From the NCBI RefSeq assembly GCF_963675305.1, contig NZ_OY776147.1, positions 3,286,001 to 3,350,000 of the forward strand: a DNA stretch of 64,000 nucleotides. Direction: 5' to 3'. Position 1 is the stretch's first letter. The number at the start of each line of letters is the position of its first letter. Below are positions 1 to 8,332 of this stretch, one piece after another. The DNA is from an uncultured Hyphomonas sp. GTDB taxonomy: Bacteria > Pseudomonadota > Alphaproteobacteria > Caulobacterales > Hyphomonadaceae. Under the pieces are notes generated by a model. It had not been told where the DNA came from. It worked only from the letters and a program-made list of their open reading frames with translations, and did not search any database. The translations under genes and the position numbers were made by a program.

Positions 1-60
1 GCGCTGGCCGGCCTGCTCGTCTGGCGCCGCCAGCAAGCCCGCGCGCGGAGGGAGTCATGA
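1..60 (+). CDS. C-terminal end of an ABC-transport protein (partial)
   Basis: Frame 1 is open from the window edge to the TGA at 58-60 and encodes a short hydrophobic segment followed by a basic tail (RRQQARARRES). It overlaps the next start by 4 bases (ATGA). In many proteobacteria the gene before a DUF4340 protein is the GldG-like auxiliary component of a gliding-type ABC transporter, which ends in one transmembrane helix and a basic tail. That identity is inferred from the neighbour; only 19 residues are visible. Confidence 0.5.
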   Translation, partial: ALAGLLVWRRQQARARRES

Positions 61-1097
61 CAGAGCTCCGCCAGCGCCAGCGGCGCAAACGCCTGCAGAT
101 CCTCGGCGCAGCCGCAGCCGTGCTGACAGTCCTCGCCGTGCTCGTGAATATGGATTTCCGGGGTGGCCCGGCGCAGACCGGACGGACCGGCCAGCCCGTT
201 CTGCCGGACTTCGCCGCAACCCGCGCCGAAGCGACGGAAATCCGTGTGACGCTGGCCGACGAATCCTACCGTCTGCTGAACACGGCCGATGGCTGGACGC
301 TGGAAGGGTCGAATGGCTATCCCGTCCGCGCCGACCGGCTGGCGGACCTCGCGACCGGGCTTGGCGAACTGACCTGGGGCGAAGCGCGCACGCGCGATCC
401 GGACAAGCTGAACCGGGTCGGCCTCGGCGATCCGCGCAAGGGCGGCACCGGCGCGCTGATCGAGCTGGCCAATAGCGATGGTGAGGTGACCGCATCCATC
501 GTCACCGGGCGCAAGGGAGAGCATCTTTATGCGCGCCGGCCGGACGAGATGCAGGCCTATCGCGTCACCGGGGACCTGCCACCGCTCTACAATGGCGATG
601 CCTGGCTGGACCTCGATATTATCGACATCAGCCCGGATGCCGTCTCCGCCGTGCGCCTGTTCGACAGATATGGCGAGAGCCTTTACCTGCAGCGCGCCGT
701 CGGGACGAGCGAACGCAGTTTCCGTCCCGGGCCGCCCTATCAGGACTTCCGCCTGATCAGCCGGCTGGCCGCCTCAACCCCTGCCCTCGCCCTGACGCGT
801 TTCCAGCCCATCGGCGTGAAACCGGCGGCCGACCTGACGACGCGCCCGGTCGGACGGCACATCACGGAAACGCATGACGGGCTGGAAGTGGAAGTCGAAG
901 CCTATCGCGAGCCCGATGGCTTCTTCGTCACGCTTCGCGCCATTGAGGCCGGCGAAGGCGCCCACCGGGGCAGCACGATCAATGACAAGGCCACAGGCTG
1001 GGCATTCGAACTGTCGGAATATGACTGGAACGATTTCACACCGGCGGTCAGCTCCATCGTCCGTCCGCCGGAAATCGCGGTGCCGGAAGCCCCCTGA
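57..1097 (+). CDS. DUF4340 domain protein
   Basis: 346 residues. The N-terminus is basic (RQRQRRKR), then a single transmembrane helix covers about residues 13-32, so the rest is probably periplasmic. The body has the repeated beta-rich layout of DUF4340, with conserved-looking stretches around 'YRLLNTADGWTLEG' (about 77-90) and 'KGEHLYARRPDEMQAYRV' (about 155-172). DUF4340 proteins are typically encoded beside gliding-type ABC transporter subunits, and the upstream reading frame overlaps by 4 bases, which fits one operon. The exact function of the family is unknown. A convergent DUF1223 gene ends 2 bases downstream. Confidence 0.8.
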   Translation: MTELRQRQRRKRLQILGAAAAVLTVLAVLVNMDFRGGPAQTGRTGQPVLPDFAATRAEATEIRVTLADESYRLLNTADGWTLEGSNGYPVRADRLADLATGLGELTWGEARTRDPDKLNRVGLGDPRKGGTGALIELANSDGEVTASIVTGRKGEHLYARRPDEMQAYRVTGDLPPLYNGDAWLDLDIIDISPDAVSAVRLFDRYGESLYLQRAVGTSERSFRPGPPYQDFRLISRLAASTPALALTRFQPIGVKPAADLTTRPVGRHITETHDGLEVEVEAYREPDGFFVTLRAIEAGEGAHRGSTINDKATGWAFELSEYDWNDFTPAVSSIVRPPEIAVPEAP

Positions 1098-1099
1098 GC

Positions 1100-1762
1100 T
1101 TACTCTGCGGCCGGCGGATCCAGCGGCAGCGTGGCCAGCACAGGCCCGAAGCCGGCTTCCTGCACGATCAGCGCGCAATGCGAATGGCAGACGGGCAGCG
1201 TGATCTGGGTGCGCCCGCCAAGCCAGGGCCCGAGCGCGGTAACCTGCGTCACGGGATGAACCATGTCGGTCGTGTTGTCTTCGCCGTCCAGGTAATCGAC
1301 ATACCAGATGTCGGTCAGGCCATCGGCCTTGCCGCTCAGCTCCACCCCTTCTCCCTTGCGCACAAGACGCACGCCGGCCGGCGTTTCCTTGCTGGCCTTG
1401 GAGATGGCGGTTTCGACCTTGCCGGGCTTGTTGCCCGGGCATTGTTCGACGCCGTTATAGACGGTCTGCGGCGTATAGGGCCCGCGCAGGCGGAACCGGT
1501 CGACATAGGCGCGCTGGCGCTCTTTCGACTCACCCATGGCCATGGGGTCCTTGCCGCCCAGATAGTCCCAGTAATCCACCGACCAGGTGAGGATCAGGAC
1601 ATCGTCGCGGGCTTCCTCCACCGCCTTCAGCGTCGCATGTGCCTTCGGACAGGCCCGGCAATTCTGGGATGCGAAGAGCTCAATGAGGGTCGGCGACTCC
1701 GCCTGGGCGGCGGGGACGGCGACGGGCGACAGGACGAAAAGGGCTGCGAGCAGGCGTTTCAT
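1100..1762 (-). CDS. DUF1223 secreted thioredoxin-like protein
   Basis: 220 residues with a clear signal peptide (MKRLLAALFVLSPVAVPAAQA, residues 1-21), so it is exported. After the signal comes 'LIELFASQNCRACPKAHATL', a thioredoxin-fold start with a CRAC (CxxC) motif. 'TWSVDYWDYLG' and 'YTPQTVYNG' follow, both diagnostic of DUF1223. The family resembles redox-active periplasmic proteins, but no reaction has been firmly assigned. Length is normal for the family. The gene is convergent with the DUF4340 gene and is separated from the acnA terminator by about 60 bases. Confidence 0.85.
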   Translation of the reverse strand: MKRLLAALFVLSPVAVPAAQAESPTLIELFASQNCRACPKAHATLKAVEEARDDVLILTWSVDYWDYLGGKDPMAMGESKERQRAYVDRFRLRGPYTPQTVYNGVEQCPGNKPGKVETAISKASKETPAGVRLVRKGEGVELSGKADGLTDIWYVDYLDGEDNTTDMVHPVTQVTALGPWLGGRTQITLPVCHSHCALIVQEAGFGPVLATLPLDPPAAE

Positions 1763-1824
1763 AGCGGTTTTATGTATAGATCACCCTTGCCCTGACAACA
1801 CAATCACAGCGGTGTGAGGGCTGC

Positions 1825-1856
1825 AAAAAACCCCCACAGCGCCTGCTGCGGGGGTT
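1825..1856 (-). terminator. Rho-independent terminator of acnA
   Basis: On the minus strand a strong hairpin (outer arms AACCCCC/GGGGGTT, inner CAGC/GCTG, loop GCCT) is followed by a run of six T residues at 1830-1825. It lies 26 bases past the acnA stop, the expected place. Confidence 0.85.
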
Positions 1857-1882
1857 CTGAAGATGTGTTCCGGTCAGCCGCC

Positions 1883-4570
1883 TCAGGCAGCGCCGCGCGC
1901 CAGGTTGCGCAGCACATAGTGCAGGATGCCGCCATTGCGGTAGTAGTCCAGCTCGTTCTCGGTATCGATGCGGACCACCGTGTTGGCGGTGAAGGTCGTG
2001 CCGTCTTCACGGGTGATCTTCACTTCCATCGACTGGCGCGGCTTGATGTTGCCGATGCCTTCGATGGTCACCTGCTCCTTGCCGGTCAGGCCGAGGGCGC
2101 CAACGCTTTCGCCTTCCGCAAACTCCAGCGGCAGGACGCCCATGCCGATCAGGTTGGAGCGGTGGATCCGCTCGAAGCTGCCAGCGATCACGGCGCGGAC
2201 GCCCAGGAGGACGGTGCCTTTGGCAGCCCAGTCACGCGAAGATCCGTTGCCGTAGAGGTCGCCGGCAAACACGACCAGCGGCGTACCTTCAGCCTCGTAC
2301 TTCATGGCGGCATCATAGATCGGCATCTGTTCGCCGTCCGGATAGTGGATCGTTACGCCGCCTTCGACACCCGGAACCATCTGGTTCTTGATGCGGATAT
2401 TGGCGAAGGTGCCGCGCATCATGACTTCATGGTTGCCCCGGCGCGAGCCGTAGGAGTTGAAGTCCAGCGGCGAGACCTGGTGTTCCTGCAGGTAGATGCC
2501 AGCCGGGCTGGAGGCCTTGATCGAACCGGCCGGAGAAATGTGGTCGGTGGTGATCGAGTCGCCGAAGACGGCAAGCACGCGGGCATCCTTCACATCGGTC
2601 GGCGCATCCACGTCGAGGGTCATGCCTTCGAAGTAAGGCGGGTTCTGGACATAGGTCGAGGCAGGCGGCCAGCTATAGGTCTGTCCGCCGGAGACTTCGA
2701 TGCCCTGCCAGTGCTCGTCGCCCTTGAAGACGTCGGAATAACGCTCGGCGAACATTTGCGGGGTCACGGCCTTGGCCATGATTTCGGCAATCTCGTGCGA
2801 GGTCGGCCAGATGTCTTTCAGGTAGACGTCATTGCCATTCTTGTCGGTGCCGATCGGATCCTTGGTCAGGTTCTTGCGCAGCGTACCAGCAATCGCATAG
2901 GCGACGACCAGCGGCGGCGAGGCGAGATAGTTCGCCTTGATGTCCGGGCCGATACGGCCTTCGAAGTTCCGGTTGCCCGAGAGAACCGAGCAGGACACGA
3001 GGTCGCCGTCCGCGATGGCTTTCGCCAGCGGCGGATCCAGCGGGCCGGAGTTACCGATACAGGTGGTGCAGCCATAGCCGACCAGGTTGAAGCCGAGGGC
3101 GTTCAGGTCGTCGGTCAGGCCGGCCTTGTCGAGATAGTCGGTGACGACCTGCGATCCGGGCGCCAGCGACGTCTTCACCCACGGCTTGCGGGTGAGGCCC
3201 AGTTCATGGGCCTTCCTGGCCACGAGGCCCGCGGCGATCAGCACGGACGGGTTGGACGTGTTGGTACAGGAGGTGATGGCGGCGATGAACACGTCACCAT
3301 GGGTGACCGTGTAGTCTTCGCCTTCCACGGCGATCGGCTCAGCCGCGTCGGACGCCTTGCCGAACTCTTTCGACATGGCTTCGGCGAACGCGATATCGCC
3401 TTCGGACAGCAGCACGCGGTCCTGCGGGCGTTTCGGGCCGGAGATCGACGGCACAACGGCGCCGAGGTCGAGTTCCAGCGTGTCGGTGAAGATCGGCTCG
3501 GCCTGGTCCGGACGCCAGTAGCCCTGCGCCTTGGCATAGGCTTCGACCAGTTCGACACGGTCCGCATCGCGGCCGGTATTGCTGAGATATTTCACCGTAT
3601 CATGGTCGACCGGGAAGAAGCCGCAGGTCGCGCCGTATTCCGGTGCCATGTTGGAGATGGTCGCCTGGTCTTCCAGGGTCAGGTTCGACAGGCCCGGGCC
3701 ATAGAATTCGACGAATTTGCCGACAACGCCCTTCTGGCGGAGCATCTGCACGACGGTGAGCACGAGGTCGGTCGCCGTGGCGCCTTCGGCCATCTTGCCG
3801 TCGAGGCGGAAGCCGATGACTTCCGGGATCAGCATGGAGACCGGCTGGCCAAGCATGGCGGCTTCAGCCTCGATCCCGCCGACACCCCAACCAAGGACGG
3901 ACAGGCCGTTGATCATGGTCGTGTGCGAGTCGGTGCCGACACAGGTGTCCGGATAGGCGACCAGTTCGCCGTCCTCTTCCTTCGTCCAGACGGTCTGGCC
4001 GAGATATTCGAGGTTCACCTGGTGGCAGATGCCGGTGCCGGGCGGCACAACGCGGAAATTCTCGAACGCGGTCGAGCCCCAGCGCAGGAACTCGTAGCGC
4101 TCCTGGTTGCGCTTGTATTCGATCTCGACGTTTTTCTTGAAGCTGTCCGGGCCGGCGAAGCTGTCGACCATGACCGAGTGGTCGATGACGAGGTCGACCG
4201 GGACCTGCGGATTGATGGCTTCAGCCGAAGCGCCAAGCTTCTTGGCGGCGTCGCGCATGGCGGCGAGGTCGACCACGGCCGGAACGCCGGTGAAGTCCTG
4301 CATCAGAACGCGCGCCGGGCGGTAGGCGATCTCGTGATCGTCCTTGCCCTTGTTATCGAGCCATTTCTTGAACGCGAGAATGTCGTCCTTGGTGACGGTC
4401 TTGCCGTCTTCAAAGCGCAGCATGTTTTCCAGCAGCACTTTCAGCGAGGCCGGAAGGCGGGAAACATCGCCGAGACCGTTCTCGGCGGCGGCCTCGATGG
4501 AGTAATAGGTGTAAGTCTTGCCACCAGCGGTGAGCGTGCGTTTGGAATTAAAGCTGTCGAGGGACGGCAT
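1883..4570 (-). CDS. acnA: Aconitate hydratase A
   Basis: 895 residues, the normal length for the AcnA/IRP type. It interconverts citrate and isocitrate in the TCA cycle. The three [4Fe-4S] cysteines appear as 'CTNTSNPS' (Cys about 435) and 'GCTTCIGNSGPL' (Cys about 501 and 504). Other signatures are 'CVGTDSHTTMINGL' (about 210-225) and the swivelling-domain motif 'GSSRDWAAKG' near residue 780. The C-terminus 'LDYYRNGGILHYVLRNL' is typical. The start at 4570 is preceded by a GAGG-like ribosome site. The gene is divergent from the ccm operon and ends at a strong terminator. Confidence 0.98.
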   Translation of the reverse strand: MPSLDSFNSKRTLTAGGKTYTYYSIEAAAENGLGDVSRLPASLKVLLENMLRFEDGKTVTKDDILAFKKWLDNKGKDDHEIAYRPARVLMQDFTGVPAVVDLAAMRDAAKKLGASAEAINPQVPVDLVIDHSVMVDSFAGPDSFKKNVEIEYKRNQERYEFLRWGSTAFENFRVVPPGTGICHQVNLEYLGQTVWTKEEDGELVAYPDTCVGTDSHTTMINGLSVLGWGVGGIEAEAAMLGQPVSMLIPEVIGFRLDGKMAEGATATDLVLTVVQMLRQKGVVGKFVEFYGPGLSNLTLEDQATISNMAPEYGATCGFFPVDHDTVKYLSNTGRDADRVELVEAYAKAQGYWRPDQAEPIFTDTLELDLGAVVPSISGPKRPQDRVLLSEGDIAFAEAMSKEFGKASDAAEPIAVEGEDYTVTHGDVFIAAITSCTNTSNPSVLIAAGLVARKAHELGLTRKPWVKTSLAPGSQVVTDYLDKAGLTDDLNALGFNLVGYGCTTCIGNSGPLDPPLAKAIADGDLVSCSVLSGNRNFEGRIGPDIKANYLASPPLVVAYAIAGTLRKNLTKDPIGTDKNGNDVYLKDIWPTSHEIAEIMAKAVTPQMFAERYSDVFKGDEHWQGIEVSGGQTYSWPPASTYVQNPPYFEGMTLDVDAPTDVKDARVLAVFGDSITTDHISPAGSIKASSPAGIYLQEHQVSPLDFNSYGSRRGNHEVMMRGTFANIRIKNQMVPGVEGGVTIHYPDGEQMPIYDAAMKYEAEGTPLVVFAGDLYGNGSSRDWAAKGTVLLGVRAVIAGSFERIHRSNLIGMGVLPLEFAEGESVGALGLTGKEQVTIEGIGNIKPRQSMEVKITREDGTTFTANTVVRIDTENELDYYRNGGILHYVLRNLARGAA

Positions 4571-4658
4571 GGGAGGGGAACCTCGCGTCTGAGATGTGAA
4601 TCCGGGGCCGCCTGGCGGAATGGGCGGCGCGTGCCCGTCTCATATAAGGCTGAACGCG

Positions 4659-4687
4659 CTGACGCAATCGGGACAAAGGGACTATCC
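4659..4687 (+). promoter_or_regulatory. Candidate promoter of the ccm leader/operon
   Basis: A -35-like CTGACG (4659-4664) is separated by 17 bases from a weak -10-like CTATCC (4682-4687), about 55 bases before the leader ORF start. The match to the sigma-70 consensus is partial, so this is only a candidate. The rest of the acnA/ccm divergent region shows no other clear site. Confidence 0.3.
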
Positions 4688-4741
4688 TGCAGCGCCTGAG
4701 CCGATAAAACGGGCCTTCAAACAGGCAGGTAGGAGATCCTG

Positions 4742-4813
4742 ATGTCCCCACACACGCCAGATTCCCTTGATTTGCGCCAGTCCGGGCGCGGAAACGGGTG
4801 CTGCGCGGCGTGA
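4742..4813 (+). CDS. Short leader peptide ending in Cys-Cys-Ala-Ala, coupled to ccmA
   Basis: A 23-codon ORF starts with ATG at 4742 and has a near-ideal ribosome site (AGGAG at 4731-4735, 6-base spacer). It encodes MSPHTPDSLDLRQSGRGN followed by GCCAA. Its TGA (4811-4813) overlaps the GTG start of ccmA at 4810 as GTGA, the arrangement of translational coupling. The ccmA start itself has no good ribosome site, so ccmA translation probably depends on ribosomes finishing this ORF. Two tandem Cys codons lie just before the stop. I do not recognise the peptide. A regulatory role such as sensing Cys-tRNA supply is inference from position and composition. Confidence 0.6.
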   Translation: MSPHTPDSLDLRQSGRGNGCCAA

Positions 4814-5382
4814 CGGATACCCTGCTCTCTGCCTCCGGCCTCGGCATGATTCGGGGCGAAAGGGTGTTGTTCACCAGCGTCGGCCTGTCGGTGGCGCCGG
4901 GCGAAAGCCTTGTCCTGCGCGGCTCGAACGGCGCCGGCAAGACGACCCTTCTGCGCATTCTGGCCGGGCTGACCCGGCCGGAAGCCGGCGACGTGACCCG
5001 CAACGGCCTGCATCACTGGTTCGCCCACCGCGAAGGGCTGAAACCGCACGAGACCCCGCGTACACATCTTGGACTCTGGGCGAAGGCCTGGGGCTCGGAT
5101 GCCGATCTGGACTCAGTGCTCGTCCAAATGGGACTGAAACGTCCCGCCGACGTGCCCGCGCGCTATCTTTCCGCCGGGCAGCGCCGGCGCACAGCCCTTG
5201 GACGTCTTTTGCTGGAGAAACGCCCGATCTGGATGCTGGACGAACCCTACACCGCCCTTGATGCCGAAGGCCGGGACCTGGTGCTGGAGCTGATCGAGGA
5301 TCATCTGAAATCCGGCGGCGGCGTGATTGCGGCCATTCATGGCGAGTCCGGCTTCGTGCCGACCAATGAGGTCGTGTTGTGA
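4810..5382 (+). CDS. ccmA: Cytochrome c biogenesis ATP-binding protein CcmA
   Basis: About 190 residues. ATPase subunit of the CcmABCD heme-handling complex on the cytoplasmic side of the inner membrane. Walker A is 'GSNGAGKTTLLRIL', the ABC signature is reduced to 'LSAGQRRRTALGRLLL', and Walker B is 'PIWMLDEPY', all in the short CcmA style. I prefer GTG at 4810 because it overlaps the leader ORF stop (GTGA). An in-frame GTG at 4798 would add four residues. The 3' end overlaps ccmB by 4 bases. Confidence 0.95.
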   Translation: MTDTLLSASGLGMIRGERVLFTSVGLSVAPGESLVLRGSNGAGKTTLLRILAGLTRPEAGDVTRNGLHHWFAHREGLKPHETPRTHLGLWAKAWGSDADLDSVLVQMGLKRPADVPARYLSAGQRRRTALGRLLLEKRPIWMLDEPYTALDAEGRDLVLELIEDHLKSGGGVIAAIHGESGFVPTNEVVL

Positions 5383-6044
5383 GGCCCGCGCCGATCCTCT
5401 CCGCTTTCCGGCAGGCGCTGGGCGAAGCCTGGGCCGGCGGGGCAGGCGCGCTGCTGCCGCTTGGCTTCTTTGCGGGCGCTGCCGTACTCGTGCCGCTCGG
5501 CATCGGCACCGACCCGGCAACGCTGCGTGCCGTGGGGCCCGGCATTCTCTGGGTTGCGCTTGCGCTCTCCAGCCTCGTCACGCTGGAACGGATCTTCCAG
5601 GCCGATACGGAAGACGGCGCGCTGGACCTGTGGCTGCAGACGGGCGCGCCTGCCTCCGCGATTGCCGGGGCCAAGACGTTTGCACACTGGCTGGCCGCGG
5701 GCCTGCCGCTGGCGCTGCTCTCCCCGCTCCTTGCGCTGATGTTCCAGGCCGAAGCCTCCGCTGACCTCATGCGCAATGCAGCGCTCTACGCCCTTGGCGG
5801 ACTTGCCTTCTATTTCTGGGGCGGTGTCGGCGCAGCCCTGTCAGCTACGGTGCGGCGAGGCGGCCTGTTGATCAGCCTCATCGCCCTGCCATTGTATGTC
5901 CCGACCGCCATTTTCGGAGCGCTCTCGATGACCCATGGCCCCGGCAGCGAAAGCGCGCCCCTGTTCCTGGCAGCCTCAACCCTGTTCGCGCTGGCCGTCG
6001 CGCCGTTTGCCATGGCTGCAGCCTTGCGCTTGGCGGCAGACTGA
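5379..6044 (+). CDS. ccmB: Heme exporter protein CcmB
   Basis: 221 residues with about six hydrophobic segments, the membrane subunit partnering CcmA. It starts with GTG inside the ccmA stop (GTGA overlap). 'FQADTEDGALDLWLQTGAP' (about 69-87) matches the conserved cytoplasmic loop of CcmB. Together with CcmA, CcmC and CcmD it drives release of holo-CcmE during cytochrome c maturation. Confidence 0.93.
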   Translation: MRPAPILSAFRQALGEAWAGGAGALLPLGFFAGAAVLVPLGIGTDPATLRAVGPGILWVALALSSLVTLERIFQADTEDGALDLWLQTGAPASAIAGAKTFAHWLAAGLPLALLSPLLALMFQAEASADLMRNAALYALGGLAFYFWGGVGAALSATVRRGGLLISLIALPLYVPTAIFGALSMTHGPGSESAPLFLAASTLFALAVAPFAMAAALRLAAD

Positions 6045-6064
6045 GGGAGCGGTATCGCAAGTCC

Positions 6065-6796
6065 ATGTTTTCCTGGTTCGCAAACCCTCTTCGTTTCATG
6101 CGCCTGTCGAACTGGCTGGCACCGCTTTGCTATGCACTGGCCGTGCTGCTGATCGGCTGGGGCCTGTGGCAAGGCCTCTGGGTGGTTCCGAAGGACGAAT
6201 ATCAGGGCGGGGACATCATGCGCGTGATGTTCATGCATGTGCCGGCCGCCTGGCTCGCCATGGCAAGCTATATGGCAATGGCGGTGATGAGCTTCATCTG
6301 GTTCATCTGGCGCCATGAAGTGGCCGACATCGCGGCAAAATCCATCGCCCCGCTGGGCGCAGTCTGGACCGCGATCTGCCTGGCCACCGGATCGATCTGG
6401 GGCAAGCCGACCTGGGGCACCTGGTGGCAATGGGATGACGCCCGGATGATGTCGGTCCTGTTCATGTTCTTCCTCTTCCTCGGCTACATGGCGCTGCGCG
6501 CCTCGATGGATACCCGCCAAAAGGCGGCCCGGGCGGGCGCGATCCTCGCCATGGTGGGCGCGATCAATGTGCCGCTGATCAAATTCTCCGTGGACCTCTT
6601 CACCTCGCTACATCAGGATTCGAGCGTCATCACCGCGGACGGACCGAAAATGGCCGCCGTCTATCTCTGGCCCCTGCTGGCCAGTGGCCTTGGCCACACC
6701 CTGCTCTTCGCTGGCCTGACGCAGACGCTGATGCGCGCCGAGATCTGGGACCGGCGCACCGCACAGGCGAATGCAAAACTTATGGCGGAGGGCTGA
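6065..6796 (+). CDS. ccmC: Heme lyase/exporter subunit CcmC
   Basis: 243 residues, six predicted transmembrane helices. The tryptophan-rich periplasmic WWD heme-binding motif is present as 'WGKPTWGTWWQWDDAR' (about 112-127). A conserved histidine lies in 'VMFMHVPAAW' and the family's second His in 'FTSLHQDSS'. CcmC places heme on CcmE. The gene follows ccmB by 20 bases in the same operon. Confidence 0.96.
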   Translation: MFSWFANPLRFMRLSNWLAPLCYALAVLLIGWGLWQGLWVVPKDEYQGGDIMRVMFMHVPAAWLAMASYMAMAVMSFIWFIWRHEVADIAAKSIAPLGAVWTAICLATGSIWGKPTWGTWWQWDDARMMSVLFMFFLFLGYMALRASMDTRQKAARAGAILAMVGAINVPLIKFSVDLFTSLHQDSSVITADGPKMAAVYLWPLLASGLGHTLLFAGLTQTLMRAEIWDRRTAQANAKLMAEG

Positions 6797-6802
6797 GCAA
6801 TC

Positions 6803-6967
6803 ATGCTGCCGGACTTCGACAAGAATGCCGTCTTCATCTGGGCCTGCTATGGCATCGGCGCCGTCAGCCTTGGCCTGACCATCCTGATCGTCACCCTGCG
6901 GGCGAAAGCTTCGCAGGCAAGAATGCAGCGGGCTGAAGCGCGCCTGCGCGGAGATGACGCAGCATGA
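6803..6967 (+). CDS. ccmD: Heme exporter small subunit CcmD
   Basis: 54 residues. It starts at ATG 6803, six bases after the ccmC stop, and ends in a 4-base ATGA overlap with ccmG. There is one transmembrane helix at about residues 10-31 preceded by 'DKNAVFIWACYG', the usual aromatic entry of CcmD, then a basic cytoplasmic tail (LRAKASQARMQRAEARL). CcmD is needed for holo-CcmE release. Position and architecture make the call firm although similarity in such a short protein is weak. Confidence 0.88.
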   Translation: MLPDFDKNAVFIWACYGIGAVSLGLTILIVTLRAKASQARMQRAEARLRGDDAA

Positions 6968-7485
6968 AACGCTGGCTCGCGGCCATTCCGGTCACTGCAC
7001 TCGTCCTGTTTGCGGGCCTGGCCGGCTGGGAACTCAGCCATCCGGCGAAAGGCGATTTCGAGCGCGTCTCCCGCACGGCGCCGGACCGGAGCTTCGAGCG
7101 GCTGGAAGGCGGCACGCTGAGTTTCGCGCCCAGTCCGACCGGGGAGACCATCGCCGTGAACCTGTTTGCGAGCTGGTGTGCGCCCTGTGAGGCCGAGCAT
7201 CCGCGTCTGACAGCGCTGGCGAAAGCCCATCCGGGGCAGGTTTATGGGGTGCTGTACAAGGATACACCGGCCAATGGACGGAAATTCCTGGACGAACTTG
7301 GCAATCCGTATGCCGATATCGTGCTGGATCCGGATGGTCAGGGCGGTCTGGACTTCGGCCTGACAGGTGTGCCGGAAACCTTTGTGATCTCAGCCGATGG
7401 CGAGATTTTGGAGCATATTGCCGGGCCGCTGGATGCGGACGCGGTGAAACGGGTGGGCGAGGCGCTCAGCGCGCCCCGCCCCTGA
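6964..7485 (+). CDS. ccmG: Thiol:disulfide interchange protein CcmG/DsbE
   Basis: 173 residues, tethered by an N-terminal membrane anchor (residues 4-22) with a periplasmic thioredoxin domain. The active site is 'FASWCAPCEAEHPRL' (Cys72 and Cys75). The cis-proline region is 'GLTGVPETFVISADGEI' and a CcmG-type acidic loop is visible. It keeps apocytochrome CxxCH thiols reduced for heme attachment. It is the last gene of the ccmABCDG operon. ccmE, ccmF, ccmH and ccmI are not in this window. Confidence 0.95.
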   Translation: MKRWLAAIPVTALVLFAGLAGWELSHPAKGDFERVSRTAPDRSFERLEGGTLSFAPSPTGETIAVNLFASWCAPCEAEHPRLTALAKAHPGQVYGVLYKDTPANGRKFLDELGNPYADIVLDPDGQGGLDFGLTGVPETFVISADGEILEHIAGPLDADAVKRVGEALSAPRP

Positions 7486-7500
7486 ACCCTTTAAGCCAGA

Positions 7501-8208
7501 TTACTTCTTCTTGGCTTTACGAGCGGCCGGCTTCTTGGCAGGCGCTTTTTTCACGGCCGGTGCTTTTGCAGCAGCAGCGGCTTTCTTCGGTGCAGCTTTT
7601 TTAGGAGCGGCTTTTTTCGGAGCGGCCTTCTTGGCGGCCGGTTTTGCGGCAGCTTTCTTCGGTGCAGCAGCCTTTTTGGCAGCCGGCTTCTTGGCCGGAG
7701 CTTTTTTCGCAGCAGGTGCTTTCTTGGCCGGAGCCTTCTTCGGTGCAGCAGCCTTCGGCGCGGCTTTCGGAGCCGGGGCCGGCTTGGCTTCTTCTTCCGT
7801 CAGGCCGACGAGGCCGGACATCAGGGCGTCCTGCTTCACTTTCGCGAGGCCGGAGAAGAGCGCAGCGTCAGCAGCCTGAACAGCCGGAAGGGCCTTATCC
7901 AGGGCTTTCTTGCCTTTTGCCGTCAGGGAGACAGACTTGGCACGTGCATCGGTTTTCGAAGCAGCACGCTTGATAAGACCGCTGGTTTCCATACGGGCGA
8001 CCATGTCTGCGAGGGTCGAACGGTCGATGCCGGTGGCATTGACGAGGTCGGACTGGCTGGCGCCTTCATTGCCGTCCAGGGCTGCGAGCAGCGAGAACTG
8101 GCGCAGCGTGATGCCGGCAGAGCGGAGCGCCTTGGCGCTGTGGTTTGCAGCAGCCTGCTGAGCACGGTGCAGCAGGTGGCTTGGCGAAGCATTGAGATTG
8201 AATGACAT
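7501..8208 (-). CDS. MarR-family regulator with histone-H1-like Lys/Ala/Pro tail
   Basis: 235 residues in two unlike parts. Residues 1-140 form a MarR winged-helix domain: 'GITLRQFSLLAAL', then 'SQSDLVNATGIDRSTLADMV' as helix-turn-helix and 'RMETSGLIKRAASKTDARAK' as the wing. Residues about 141-235 are nearly pure Ala, Lys and Pro in PKKAPAKK/AAKKA-type repeats, like eukaryotic H1 tails and bacterial H1-like proteins. The start has 'MSFNLNASPSHLLHRAQQ' in good register. Dimeric binding to specific DNA plus nonspecific tail binding is a reasonable inference; the target is unknown. It is convergent with ccmG and divergent from the Nudix gene. Confidence 0.85.
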   Translation of the reverse strand: MSFNLNASPSHLLHRAQQAAANHSAKALRSAGITLRQFSLLAALDGNEGASQSDLVNATGIDRSTLADMVARMETSGLIKRAASKTDARAKSVSLTAKGKKALDKALPAVQAADAALFSGLAKVKQDALMSGLVGLTEEEAKPAPAPKAAPKAAAPKKAPAKKAPAAKKAPAKKPAAKKAAAPKKAAAKPAAKKAAPKKAAPKKAAPKKAAAAAKAPAVKKAPAKKPAARKAKKK

Positions 8209-8332
8209 TTTCGTTTACCTTTCGAGGGATGACTTAACTAGATCGGCGGCCGACCCACCCACAAGCCCCCTAAAGCAGAGGCCCGTGTGCGGATCAATAC
8301 CCCTCTCTTAGAACGCGATTGGATAACAACAG

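Noticed and set aside
1814..4699. 961-codon plus-strand ORF opposite acnA
   Set aside because: It is a mirror frame of the strongly conserved aconitase; its translation shows no family and consists of low-complexity Asp/Arg/Gly typical of antisense frames.
7501..7800. Apparent DNA repeat array
   Set aside because: The repeats encode the Ala/Lys/Pro tail of the MarR protein and keep the reading frame; they are not a CRISPR or intergenic repeat.
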